This document shows, in pieces, positions 50,407-58,669 of a stretch of DNA of 64,000 nt (positions are counted from its first letter, which is position 1; every line of letters starts with the position of its first letter). The stretch is from positions 1-64,000 of the forward strand of contig JAFDWB010000093.1 in assembly GCA_018268675.1 (NCBI GenBank). The letters run 5' to 3'. The position numbers were made by a program, and so were the translations under genes. Under the pieces are notes generated by a model. That model did no database searches. It had not been told where the DNA came from and saw only the letters and a program-made list of their open reading frames with translations. Origin of the DNA: Actinomycetota bacterium (lineage in GTDB: Bacteria > Actinomycetota > Thermoleophilia > Solirubrobacterales > 70-9).

Positions 50407-50895
50407 CTAGAGGCGAGCGAAGTCGCCCCGGTAGAAGATCAGTGGCGAATGGAGGTCGGCCGACTCGGATTCGTCGATCTCCATCTCCAGCACCCGGCCG
50501 ACGACGATCAAGTGGTCGCCCGCCGGATGTTCAGCGACGATGCGGCACTCGATCTGAGCGATCGCCCCGACCAGGCGGGGGTTGCCGTGGCCGCTGATCA
50601 GGTGGTCGACGCCGGCGTAGCGGTCGCTGCCCTTCTGCGCGAACCGCGATGCCAGCAGTTCCTGGCGATTGCCGAGGACGTTGACGCAGAACCTGCCGAC
50701 CGCCTGGATCTCGGGCCAGGTCTCGGAGCTCTGCGCGGCGCAGAAGAGGACCAGCGGCGGATCCAGCGAGACCGAGGTGAAGGAGTTGGCGACCATCCCC
50801 ACCGGACCCGCCTCGGTGCCCGCGGTGATCACGGTGACGCCGGTGGCGAAGTGGCCGAGGACATGCCGCATCGCGGCCTCGTCGATCTCGGTCAT
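50407..50895 (-). CDS. Flavin reductase (HpaC/HsaB-like) of two-component monooxygenases
   Basis: 162-aa flavin-reductase-like domain: MRHVLGHFATGVTVITAGTE, GMVANSFTSVSLDPPLVLFC, GDHLIVVGRVLE and SPLIFYRGDF. It reduces FMN/FAD with NAD(P)H for a diffusible-flavin monooxygenase such as the RutA-, LimB- or HsaA-type enzymes. Start: ATG 50895 because GGAGGA lies 6 nt upstream; in-frame starts at 50928 and 50943 lack an SD. First gene of the thiolase/dehydrogenase operon although no monooxygenase is in that operon. Confidence 0.86.
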   Translation of the reverse strand: MTEIDEAAMRHVLGHFATGVTVITAGTEAGPVGMVANSFTSVSLDPPLVLFCAAQSSETWPEIQAVGRFCVNVLGNRQELLASRFAQKGSDRYAGVDHLISGHGNPRLVGAIAQIECRIVAEHPAGDHLIVVGRVLEMEIDESESADLHSPLIFYRGDFARL

Positions 50896-50979
50896 CCGGT
50901 CCTCCGCACCACTGTTGCGCTTCGTCATCACGCCCGATCGCACCGCCTCGGCCTCTCCAATTCTTCGAATTCTCGTTAG

Positions 50980-50985
50980 ATAATA
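50980..50985 (-). promoter_or_regulatory. -10 box of the flavin reductase-thiolase operon
   Basis: Minus-strand TATTAT in the 126-bp gap after the SDR at 51022. An ATTC-TTC-GAAT inverted repeat (50960-50970) follows and could be an operator. No consensus -35 is visible. Confidence 0.4.
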
Positions 50986-51021
50986 GCGGGAGCAGCGATT
51001 CCGAAGGAGGTCGGACCGGTG

Positions 51022-51810
51022 TCAGCCGCCGCCGAATCCTCCGGCCACCGAGACCGTCTGGCCGGTCACCTGACGGGCCCGGTCGGAGGCGAGGAAGAGG
51101 ACCGCATCGGCAATGTCGCGCGGTTCGCTGAGCCGGCGGACCGGGGTCAGCTTGCGGACGTAGTCGACCTGTTCGTCGTTCATCAGGTCCTTCTGGTGCT
51201 GCCACATCGAGTCGCTGCCGAGGCCGCTGTCGTCGCCCGGGATCACCAGGCCGGGAGCGACCAGGTTGGCCCGCACGCCGTAGCGGCCGTACTCCTTGGC
51301 GACCGAGCGGGCGAAGCCGACAAGGCCCGCCTTGGCCGCCGCGTAGACGCTCTGGCGGGCTTCACCGAAGGCGGCCATCGAGGTGGTGGCGACGATCGCC
51401 CCCCGTCGACGCTCCATCATTCCCGGCAACAGAGCGCGAACGCACGACATGCAGCTGCTGAGGTTGACGTCGATGATCTTCGGCCAGATCTCCGGCTCGT
51501 AGTCGAGGAAGAAGCCGGGCTGGTTCCAGCCGACGTTGGCGGCGAGGACGTCGACGCCTCCCATCCGACTCTCCGCCTCCGCGCAGGCGGCGACCGCCTC
51601 CTCGTGCTCGCCCAGGTCGGCGGCGACCACGCCGGCTTCGGGAGCGCCGGCGGCAAGCGCCTCGGCGGCGGTTTCGGAGGCCCGCGACTGATCACGGTCG
51701 ACAATCGTGATCCGTGCTCCCTCGCCCGCGAAACCGAGCACGATCGCGCGGCCGATGTGCGATGCACCGCCCGTGACCATCACCCGTGCCTCGGCCAGGC
51801 CCAAGTCCAT
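51022..51810 (-). CDS. SDR family oxidoreductase
   Basis: 262-aa SDR: VMVTGGASHIGRAIVLG, ANVGWNQPGFFLDYEPEIWP, VATTSMAAFGEARQSVYAAA then KAG (catalytic Tyr-x3-Lys present) and RANLVAPGLVIPG. The ANVG and long EPEIWPKIIDVN loops differ from FabG-like members. ATG start with SD GTGGAGG. Divergent from the SDR at 51891; the gap contains AT-rich TATATTAGAAA sequence. Confidence 0.85.
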   Translation of the reverse strand: MDLGLAEARVMVTGGASHIGRAIVLGFAGEGARITIVDRDQSRASETAAEALAAGAPEAGVVAADLGEHEEAVAACAEAESRMGGVDVLAANVGWNQPGFFLDYEPEIWPKIIDVNLSSCMSCVRALLPGMMERRRGAIVATTSMAAFGEARQSVYAAAKAGLVGFARSVAKEYGRYGVRANLVAPGLVIPGDDSGLGSDSMWQHQKDLMNDEQVDYVRKLTPVRRLSEPRDIADAVLFLASDRARQVTGQTVSVAGGFGGG

Positions 51811-51890
51811 CCTCCACTCACTTCCCCTCAGTCGGCTTTCTGGAATATATTAGAAACTTGTCAGATTCGGATCGGAGGGAGGGAATCGAA

Positions 51891-52649
51891 GTGGCATCGG
51901 AGGAGAAGTGGGCCTTGCTCGCCGGCGGCTCCGGCGGCGTCGGCGGCGCCCTCTGCGAAGCGCTGGCCGCGGATGGTTGGGATATTGCGCTGACCTACCG
52001 AGGCAACCAGGAGCGCGCCCGAGAGGTCGCCGATGCGGTGCGGCGCCGAGGCCGGCAGGCGAGTGTCCACCAGCTCGACCTCGGCGACGAAGCGGCGACG
52101 GCGGAGCTCGTCGCCGCGGCCGGCGGCGACGCCCCCCTGCACGGCGTCGTCTACGCCGCCGGGCCGCCGCTGACGATCGACTACGCCTCCAACATCCCGC
52201 CGGCGCGGATGCGCGAACAGCTTCTCGGCGACACCGCAGGCGCCTACAACCTGCTGCAGCCGAGCATCGTCCGGCTCCGTGAGACGCGGGGCGCGATCCT
52301 CTCCGTGACCACCCCCGGCATCCGCCGGGTGGTCAAGAAGCACGTCCTCTCGGCGCCGCCGAAGGCGGCGATCGAGGCGATCGTGCGGGCGATCGCGGCC
52401 GAGGAGGGGCGCAACGGGATCCGCGCCAATTGCCTTGGCATCGGCCTGATCGAAGACGGCATCTGGGACTCGCTGGTCGAACAGGGCCACTACAGCGAGC
52501 AGAACCTCGCCAACGCGCGCCGCGAGATCGCCCTCGGCTCGATCGGCCGCGCAAGTGACGTCGCCGCAATGGGCGCCTACCTGATGTCGCCGAAGGCCGC
52601 CTGGATCACTGGCCAGACCTTCGACGTCGACGGCGGCTACACCGTCTGA
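51891..52649 (+). CDS. SDR-fold protein lacking the catalytic tyrosine
   Basis: 252-aa Rossmann SDR: LLAGGSGGVGGALCEALAAD, VVYAAGPPLTID, ILSVTTPGIRRVVKKHVLSA and PPKAAIEAIVRAI. The active-site lysine is kept (SAPPK), but the position of the usual Tyr is Ser, and no Tyr fits the FabI-type spacing either. It may be a non-canonical reductase or a non-enzymatic SDR. GTG start with SD GGAGGGAGG; an upstream in-frame ATG is rejected because it lies ahead of the AT-rich promoter stretch and has no SD. Confidence 0.82.
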   Translation: MASEEKWALLAGGSGGVGGALCEALAADGWDIALTYRGNQERAREVADAVRRRGRQASVHQLDLGDEAATAELVAAAGGDAPLHGVVYAAGPPLTIDYASNIPPARMREQLLGDTAGAYNLLQPSIVRLRETRGAILSVTTPGIRRVVKKHVLSAPPKAAIEAIVRAIAAEEGRNGIRANCLGIGLIEDGIWDSLVEQGHYSEQNLANARREIALGSIGRASDVAAMGAYLMSPKAAWITGQTFDVDGGYTV

Positions 52650-52666
52650 GCGCTCCCGAGGATGAC

Positions 52667-53644
52667 TCAGAGCAGGTCGGCACAGAACGCCGCGACCGCG
52701 CGATTGAGCACGTCGGCCCGCTCCCACTGGAGGAAGTGCCCGGCTTCCTCGACCAGGAAGGGGCCGACCCGCACGGCGTGTGCGACCTCCATGCGAGCGG
52801 TGAAGCGAGGTCCGACGATCTCGTCCTCGATTCCGTAGAGGATCATCGTCGGCACCGCCTCGTTGACGCGATCGAGCATGGTCGGGGCAGAGAGGTACTC
52901 GCGGCGCTCGGCGGCCTCGTAGTAGCCGAGCGAGGAACGGAAGACGGCGGGGTCACCGAACGGCTCGGCCATGAACTCGGCGGCCGCGTCGTCGAAGGAG
53001 TACGGCCCGGCCAGGTTGCGAGGCGGCTCCCCCTCCTTCCAGACGCGCCCCTGGTAGAAGGACTTGACGTAGTCGATGCGGCCGCGGTCGGAGCCGAGGC
53101 GCTCGACCAGCGCGTCGGCTTCGCCGCCTTGGATCGCTTTGTGGTCTGAGATCGCGGCGATCTCCTCGCCCTGGCTGCTGGGGATCCCGTGCGCGCGGTA
53201 CAGCTCCGGCAGCACCGGGCTGGTGCCGTTGAAGAGGACCTGGCGGATCGCCAGGCCGGAGAAGCGGAGAGCCGCGTCCTGAGCGACGCCGCAGCCCTGG
53301 TCGCCGCCGACCAGGACGGCGCGCTCGTGCCCGAGGGCGTCGAGAAGCCCGCGCAGGTCGCGGGCGGCAAGCGGCAGGTCGAGGTAGGCGTGCGGACCGT
53401 CGGGGACGGTCGACTCGCCGAAGCCACGCTGGTCGGGGACGATCACCTCGAACCCCGCCGCGGCGAGCGGCTCGACGTTGCGCCACCAGAGCCGCTTCGT
53501 CCCCGGCCAGCCGTGCAGGAGGACGACCGGCAGGCCGCCGCGGCCCTCGTGCAGATAGGCGAGCTCGATGCCGTCACCGACGGCGGCGCGGTGCACCTCG
53601 AAAGCGTCGGCGCGGAGCGGCGGGGTCGGCTGGTCGCGTTTCAC
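52667..53644 (-). CDS. Alpha/beta hydrolase, epoxide-hydrolase-like
   Basis: 325-aa alpha/beta hydrolase: HGWPG oxyanion motif at 44-48, nucleophile D115 in GGDQGCGVA, acid D274 in GIEDEIV and base H303 in EEAGHFLQWE. An Asp nucleophile with HGWPG is typical of epoxide hydrolases and haloalkane dehalogenases. With LimB-like epoxidising monooxygenases in the same island, an epoxide hydrolase is the better reading. The ATG overlaps the SDR stop (ATGA). Confidence 0.85.
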   Translation of the reverse strand: MKRDQPTPPLRADAFEVHRAAVGDGIELAYLHEGRGGLPVVLLHGWPGTKRLWWRNVEPLAAAGFEVIVPDQRGFGESTVPDGPHAYLDLPLAARDLRGLLDALGHERAVLVGGDQGCGVAQDAALRFSGLAIRQVLFNGTSPVLPELYRAHGIPSSQGEEIAAISDHKAIQGGEADALVERLGSDRGRIDYVKSFYQGRVWKEGEPPRNLAGPYSFDDAAAEFMAEPFGDPAVFRSSLGYYEAAERREYLSAPTMLDRVNEAVPTMILYGIEDEIVGPRFTARMEVAHAVRVGPFLVEEAGHFLQWERADVLNRAVAAFCADLL

Positions 53645-54516
53645 GGCTTCACCGCCCGGAGCTTCGCGACCGCCTCCGGGCGACCGTCTCGACGCGGTCG
53701 GTTGATCGTCAGCAGGAGGCCGCCATCGGAGAGGAGGGCCTGCCCGGTGACATAGGCGGAGAGCCGCGAGGCGAAGAACACCGCGAGCCCTGCGGTCTCG
53801 TCCGAGCGTCCCAGCCGGCCCAGCGCCGGGGCCGAGCGGTTGAGGTCGAGGAACTCCTCGACGCTGTCGACGCCGGGCGGCAGCTCACCACCGGGGAAGT
53901 CCATCGGTTCGTGGGTGCCGGGGACGATGCAGTTGACGCGGATCCCGAACTGGGCGAGCTCGAGGGCCAGCGTCTTGGTCAGGTGGATGACGCCGGCCTT
54001 GGCGGCTCCGTAGGCGGAGAGCGCGTCGGCGGCGGTGATGCCACTGGAGGAGCCGGTGTTGATGATTCGGCCCGCGGTCCCGCGCTCGATCATCGCCAGC
54101 GCCGCGTGGCGGCTGCCGTAGACGACCGGTTTGAGGTTCAGCGCGACGGTCCGGTCCCAGTCCTCGTCGTCGTAGTCGAGGAACGGCACCGAGCCGATCG
54201 TGCCGCCGACGTGGTTCATCTGCACGTCGAGGCGGTCAAACTCGGCGAGCGCCGCGGCGACCGCGCCACGCACCGAGTCCGAATCGGTGGCGTCGGTCTC
54301 GACGAATATCGCGCGGCGCCCGAGTGCCTCGACCGCGGCGACCGTACGGCACCCGCCGTCGGCGTCGAGGTCGGCGACCACGACATCGCAACCGGCCCGG
54401 GCCAGCTGGACGCAGTGGCTGCGACCCATTCCCTCCCCGCCACCGCCGAGCACCAGGGCCACCTCGTCGACCAGCCCGAGCAGGTCCGGATCGATGCTGA
54501 AGGCTTCGCCGGTCAT
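53641..54516 (-). CDS. SDR family oxidoreductase
   Basis: 291-aa SDR with an unusual nucleotide loop (LVLGGGGEGMGRSHCVQLAR), MNHVGGTIGSVPF in place of NNAG, catalytic SAYGAAKAGVIHLTKTLALE and RVNCIVPGTHEPM. ATG at 54516 sits 8 nt after a -10 box with a consensus TTGACA -35. Forms a two-gene operon with the epoxide-hydrolase-like gene, suggesting oxidation of a diol or its product. Confidence 0.85.
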   Translation of the reverse strand: MTGEAFSIDPDLLGLVDEVALVLGGGGEGMGRSHCVQLARAGCDVVVADLDADGGCRTVAAVEALGRRAIFVETDATDSDSVRGAVAAALAEFDRLDVQMNHVGGTIGSVPFLDYDDEDWDRTVALNLKPVVYGSRHAALAMIERGTAGRIINTGSSSGITAADALSAYGAAKAGVIHLTKTLALELAQFGIRVNCIVPGTHEPMDFPGGELPPGVDSVEEFLDLNRSAPALGRLGRSDETAGLAVFFASRLSAYVTGQALLSDGGLLLTINRPRRDGRPEAVAKLRAVKP

Positions 54517-54524
54517 CCATCGGT

Positions 54525-54553
54525 TTTCTAACTGTCATTCGATAACCTGTCAA
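54525..54553 (-). promoter_or_regulatory. Consensus promoter of the SDR/epoxide-hydrolase operon
   Basis: Minus strand: TTGACA (54553-54548), 17-nt spacer, TAGAAA (54530-54525), then 8 nt to the ATG at 54516. One of the two best -35/-10 pairs in the window. It overlaps the start region of the divergent ligase gene (ATG 54558), so the two promoters must compete. Confidence 0.65.
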
Positions 54554-54557
54554 GGCG

Positions 54558-56147
54558 ATGGGTTCGGAGCCGCCGCCACTCGTGCACGAGATCCTCGGCC
54601 GGGCAGCCGCAGGCGACCCCGAGCGACCCTGGCTGACCTTCACCAACGGCGCCACCCACACGCTCGCCGACCTCGATGCGCGGGTCGACCGGGTCGTCGC
54701 CGGCCTCCAGGCCGCGGGTGTCGCCAAGGGCGACCGCATCGCGATCATGGCGTCGAACCGGATCGAGTTCGTCGCCACCTGGTTCGCCGCCCACCGCGCC
54801 GGGGCGATCGCCGTCCCGGTCAACGTGGCGATGCGTGGCGACGTGCTCGCCCACGTCCTCGACCTGGTCGAGCCGACGGCGATCGTGATCGAGGGCCAGT
54901 ACCTGCGACGACTCGCCGACGCGATCGGCGGCCGTGAGTACCTGCGCTCGGTCTCCGTCCTCGACCCCGAGCCCGACGCGGACGCCGCCTGGCCTGGCTG
55001 GGCCCCCTACGCCGACCTGCACAGCGCCGAGACCCCGCGCCGGGTCGAGATGTCGCCCAACGATCCCTCCTCGATCATGTACACGTCGGGGACGACCGGG
55101 CCGTCGAAGGGCATCGTCTGGACCCACGGCTCTACCTGGCACATGATCCAGATCCCGCGCGTCCAGATGGGCTACGGGCCCGACGACGTCGTCTACACCT
55201 GCCTGCCGCTCTTCCACGCGACGGCGCTGATCGTCTCGATGCTGATGTCGCTCGCGGCCGGGGCGCGGATCGTGATCGCACCGCGCTTCAGCGTCTCCGG
55301 CTTCTGGGACGACGTGATCGCGCACGAGGCCACCGGCACCGCCTTCCTCGGCGCAATGACCCAGCTTCTGATCGCCGTCGAGCCCTCACCGCTCGATCGC
55401 ACCCACCGGCTCCGCACGGCGATGATGGTCCCCGCCAAGGAGGAGGACCGCGCGGTCTTCCGCGAGCGCTTCGGGCTCGAGGTGGTCGAGTCGTACGGGC
55501 TCACCGACTTCGGCTGGCTGGCCTGGCCGCGCGTCGGCGAGCCCGTCCCCCCGGGCTCGGTCGGTCGCCCCCACGAGAGCTTCGAGGTGCGCCTCGTCGA
55601 CGCCGACGACGAGGACGTCCCGGTGGGGGAGGCGGGCGAGATCGTCGCCCGTCCGCGCCGCCCATGGACGACGCCACTCGGCTATTGGGGGATGCCGGAG
55701 GCGACGCTCGAGTCGCGCCGCAACCTTTGGTTCCACACCGGCGACCTGCTGCGCGCCGACACCGAGGGCTACCTCTACTTCGTCGACCGTGGCAAGGACG
55801 CGATGCGGCGCCGGGGCGAGAACGTCTCCTCGTTCGAGGTCGAGCGGGCGGTCGCCGGCCACCCCGCGGTCGCCGAGTGCGCCGCCTACGCGATCTCCTC
55901 GGACTTCTCCGAAGACGAGGTCGCGATCGCCGTCGTCCTGCGCGACGGCGCCGAACTCGAGGCCGCCGAGCTGATCGCGGCGATCGAAGGCCGGCTCCCC
56001 TACTTCGCCGTGCCCCGTTTCGTGCGCTTCGTCCCGGCCCTGCCGAAGACCCAGACCGAGAAGGTGCGCAAGGACCAGCTGCGCGCGGCGGGCCTCACCG
56101 ACGACACCTGGGACAGGGAAGCCAGCGGCTACCAGGTGTCCCGCTGA
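54558..56147 (+). CDS. Acyl-CoA ligase (AMP-binding)
   Basis: 529-aa ANL ligase: P-loop MYTSGTTGPSKGIVWTHG, YGLTDFGWLAWPR, WFHTGDLLRADTEGYLYFVD, RGKDAMRRRGENVSSFEVE and A10 TQTEKVRKDQLR with the lysine kept. Closest paralogue here is the ligase at 43213, including the same C-terminal WDREAxGYxV motif. The ATG has little SD (AAGG) and a GATAAC -10 candidate 11 nt upstream. Followed by a remnant of an SDR gene. Confidence 0.88.
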   Translation: MGSEPPPLVHEILGRAAAGDPERPWLTFTNGATHTLADLDARVDRVVAGLQAAGVAKGDRIAIMASNRIEFVATWFAAHRAGAIAVPVNVAMRGDVLAHVLDLVEPTAIVIEGQYLRRLADAIGGREYLRSVSVLDPEPDADAAWPGWAPYADLHSAETPRRVEMSPNDPSSIMYTSGTTGPSKGIVWTHGSTWHMIQIPRVQMGYGPDDVVYTCLPLFHATALIVSMLMSLAAGARIVIAPRFSVSGFWDDVIAHEATGTAFLGAMTQLLIAVEPSPLDRTHRLRTAMMVPAKEEDRAVFRERFGLEVVESYGLTDFGWLAWPRVGEPVPPGSVGRPHESFEVRLVDADDEDVPVGEAGEIVARPRRPWTTPLGYWGMPEATLESRRNLWFHTGDLLRADTEGYLYFVDRGKDAMRRRGENVSSFEVERAVAGHPAVAECAAYAISSDFSEDEVAIAVVLRDGAELEAAELIAAIEGRLPYFAVPRFVRFVPALPKTQTEKVRKDQLRAAGLTDDTWDREASGYQVSR

Positions 56148-56172
56148 GCGGGAGGAAAAGGGAAGGGACACG

Positions 56173-56300
56173 TCGAGATTCGAGGGAAAGATCGTCGCCG
56201 AGCGGCTCGAGCAGTTCGGACCGAACGGCGTCGTCGGCCTGACCCGCGGGCTCACGGTCGAGTGGGCCCGCTACGGGATCCGCGTCGACGCAGTCCCCCA
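56173..56300 (+). pseudogene. SDR gene remnant (internally deleted)
   Basis: One open plus-strand frame reads SRFEGKIVAERLEQF, resembling an SDR N-terminus, and then jumps to GVVGLTRGLTVEWARYGIRV followed by DAV, the helix and strand after the SDR active site. The Rossmann loop and the catalytic Ser/Tyr/Lys are missing, as is a start codon, although a purine-rich SD-like stretch (GGAGGAAAAGGGAAGGG) precedes it. The shape fits an SDR that once followed the ligase gene and lost its middle. Confidence 0.7.
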
Positions 56301-56302
56301 GC

Positions 56303-56623
56303 TCACCGAAACCGAGACGCGGTGCCCCGCACCGACTGAAAGGCCTCGGTCCGCTCGAGGTAGTGGGTGCCGAGCGGCGAGACCTCGATGTCGAGGTAGG
56401 GAAAGAGCGGCAGCGAGCTGAGCCGGTCGTGCAGCGCGTCGGCGTCGGCCGCACTCCAGACCCCGAGCGCGTCGCGTCGCCCCGGAACCCTCCACATCCG
56501 CAACAGTGCGCCATCCCGGATCGCCGCTTCACCGGCTTCCTTCTCGGCCTTCCTCAACTCCTTGATCCGCTCCTCGGGCAGCGCATCCAGCCCGTCGATG
56601 ACAAAGCTGACGAAAAACTCCAT
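56303..56623 (-). CDS. Muconolactone delta-isomerase family protein
   Basis: 106-aa ferredoxin-like protein: MEFFVSFVIDGLDALPEERI, AAIRDGALLRMWRVPGRRDA, LGVWSAADADALHDRLSSLP and LDIEVSPLGTHYLER. This is the MIase family (muconolactone isomerase, catC-like), though such small proteins often have other isomerase roles. Last gene of the seven-gene operon from 62705, 23 nt after the epimerase. SD AAGGAGG before the ATG. Confidence 0.83.
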   Translation of the reverse strand: MEFFVSFVIDGLDALPEERIKELRKAEKEAGEAAIRDGALLRMWRVPGRRDALGVWSAADADALHDRLSSLPLFPYLDIEVSPLGTHYLERTEAFQSVRGTASRFR

Positions 56624-56646
56624 CCTTCCTCCTTGTTGGCCGGCGC

Positions 56647-57582
56647 TCAGCCGGGTTGACCTTCGAAGTGGTCGAGCATCTCGGCGAGCCCCTGCTCGAG
56701 CGTGAAGTGGGGCTCGAAGCCGAGCACCTCGCGGGCCCGCGAGCCGTCGCCGATCGGCGGCGCCGGGATCACCGCCGGGTATGGCTCCGGCTCGACCTCG
56801 GCGCCCGGCCGCAGGCCCTGGAGCACTTCGCAGATCTCGGCGGCGGTGTAGCTGCGCAGAACCGGCGTGTTGAAGACCGCCTGCGGCTGCGGACCGGCGA
56901 AAGCGGCGGCGATGAAGAGGGCGGCCATGTCGCGGTTGTAGATCGGCTGGGCAGGCAGCGGGTCCCAGGACGGGATCCGCCCCGGGCGGCCGTGGGCGAC
57001 TTCGAAGACCGCCTTGTTGAAGAGGCCGACGCCGCCGGTCAGACGGCCGATGCCGTAGGCGGTGGGCGGTCGGAGGCCGATCGCGGCGAGCCCGGTTGAG
57101 TCACGGTAGGAGCCCGCGATCACCTCACAGGCGAGCTTCGAGATCCCATAAGCCTGGGTCGGAGAGCCCCGATAGTCCTCAGGAACCTCCTCACCTCGGT
57201 AGTCGGGACGGGTCTCGTTGACGGCGATCGTGCTCGCCCAGGAGACGCCCGCGACGTCGAGCGCCAGCGCCGTCTCGAAGACGTTGGCGCTGCTGATCAC
57301 GTTGTCGGCGACCGCCCGGGCCGGACCGGCCGCCGAGGCGAAGGCGATCGAGGCGGCGAGGTGGACGATCCGCTCGGTCCCCTGACGCTTCGCGGTCCGC
57401 AGCAGCGCGGTCAGGTCGGTGACGTCGCCGGCGACGACCTCGACGTCGTCGCGGAAGGGGGCGAGGTTCTCGCCGTCGGGCACGAGATCGAAGACGACGA
57501 CCCCGTGGCCCTGTTCGAGCAGCTGCTCGACCACCCGCCACCCGATCAGACCCGAACCACCCGTCACCAGCACCTCAGCCAT
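56647..57582 (-). CDS. NAD-dependent epimerase/dehydratase family protein
   Basis: 311-aa extended SDR: VLVTGGSGLIGWRVVEQLLE, HLAASIAFASAAGPARAV, the catalytic YGISKLACEVI (Tyr-x3-Lys) and LRPPTAYGIG. Family members act on nucleotide sugars, steroids (3-beta-HSD-like) or small ketones; the substrate is open, and the catabolic neighbours argue against a nucleotide-sugar role. Start ATG 57582 (a GTG one codon earlier also fits) overlapping the LLM stop. Confidence 0.84.
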   Translation of the reverse strand: MAEVLVTGGSGLIGWRVVEQLLEQGHGVVVFDLVPDGENLAPFRDDVEVVAGDVTDLTALLRTAKRQGTERIVHLAASIAFASAAGPARAVADNVISSANVFETALALDVAGVSWASTIAVNETRPDYRGEEVPEDYRGSPTQAYGISKLACEVIAGSYRDSTGLAAIGLRPPTAYGIGRLTGGVGLFNKAVFEVAHGRPGRIPSWDPLPAQPIYNRDMAALFIAAAFAGPQPQAVFNTPVLRSYTAAEICEVLQGLRPGAEVEPEPYPAVIPAPPIGDGSRAREVLGFEPHFTLEQGLAEMLDHFEGQPG

Positions 57583-58669
57583 CACCTGACCTCGCTTTCT
57601 CGTGAACCTTCCCGGCGACCGCCGGCAGCACCGAAGACTTCATCCGCGCGCACCAGCGGGCCGGCGGGCCGCAGATCTGCAGGCCGACCTGGTCGGCTCC
57701 GGCGGCCTCCATCGCACGCAGCTCGCCGGCGACCGCGTCGGCGTCACCGACGAAGGCGACCGCGCCGATCAGCTCCGGCGAGAGGAATCGGCGGAACCGG
57801 CCGGGGACCTCCACCAGGTAGCCCTCGTAGCCATCGAGGTGGGCCTCCTCGGCGGCGAGGTCCTGACGCCGGCGCAGGTATTCGGCGAAGGCCGCCCGGA
57901 ACGGTTCCGGCACCGCCGCCGGGTCGTCGAACCGGGTGGTCAGGAAACGCAGCCGCGAGATCGCCAACGGGCCGAGCGCGGCCTGCGCCTCGGGTTCGGC
58001 GAGCTCCTCCTCGCTCTCGACCGGGTAGACCGAGGTCAGGAGCCCGATTTTCACCGAGCCCGGCTGGCGAGCCGAGGCGAGCGCCCCCTCGTCGATCTGC
58101 CGGCGCACCGCGGCGAGCTTCTCGGCGCCTTCCCAGCGCACGTAGACACCATCGGCGTAGGCGCCCGCCAGCCGCTGCCCGCGCGGCCCGAAAGCTGAGA
58201 CCCAGAGCTCGAACGGATGCGACAGATCGAGCCAACGGCCGCGTCGGTGAATCAGCCGCACCCGCCTTGAGCGACCGCCCTCGCGGTAATCGATCGTCTG
58301 CCCACTCAGCAGTCCCCGTACCGCCTCGGCGAAGGCATGCGTCTCCGCCAGCGTGGCCGGCTCCATCCCCAGCGAGAAGCGGGCCGAGCTGCCAACGCCG
58401 AGGCCGAAGGCGACGCGGCCGGGCGCCGCCACGGCAAGCGTGCCGAGCGCCTGCGCGGTGGCAATCGCCGACCGCGACCGCGGGTTGGTGACGCCAGGAC
58501 CGACAACCAGCCTGGTCGTGGTCCGCGCGGCCTCGAGCAGAGCCATGTAGGGGTCGGCGTAGACCAGCGGGCTGTCGTAGGCCCAAAGGTGAGAGAAGCC
58601 GGCCTCCTCGACGGCACGCGCCGTCTCGCCGATCCCCAGGTGCGAATCGGTGTAGATCCCGACGTCCAT
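57575..58669 (-). CDS. LLM-class F420-dependent oxidoreductase
   Basis: 364-aa single-domain LLM, methylene-H4MPT-reductase-like: MDVGIYTDSHLGIGETARAV, SHLWAYDSPLVYADPYMALL, RLVVGPGVTNPRSRSAIATA, GRVAFGLGVGSSARFSLGM. The TNPRSR and GLGVGSS blocks are typical F420-binding segments. ATG overlaps the VOC stop (ATGA). Same VOC-LLM pairing as at 24298-25702 but in reverse order. Confidence 0.85.
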   Translation of the reverse strand: MDVGIYTDSHLGIGETARAVEEAGFSHLWAYDSPLVYADPYMALLEAARTTTRLVVGPGVTNPRSRSAIATAQALGTLAVAAPGRVAFGLGVGSSARFSLGMEPATLAETHAFAEAVRGLLSGQTIDYREGGRSRRVRLIHRRGRWLDLSHPFELWVSAFGPRGQRLAGAYADGVYVRWEGAEKLAAVRRQIDEGALASARQPGSVKIGLLTSVYPVESEEELAEPEAQAALGPLAISRLRFLTTRFDDPAAVPEPFRAAFAEYLRRRQDLAAEEAHLDGYEGYLVEVPGRFRRFLSPELIGAVAFVGDADAVAGELRAMEAAGADQVGLQICGPPARWCARMKSSVLPAVAGKVHEKARSGDG

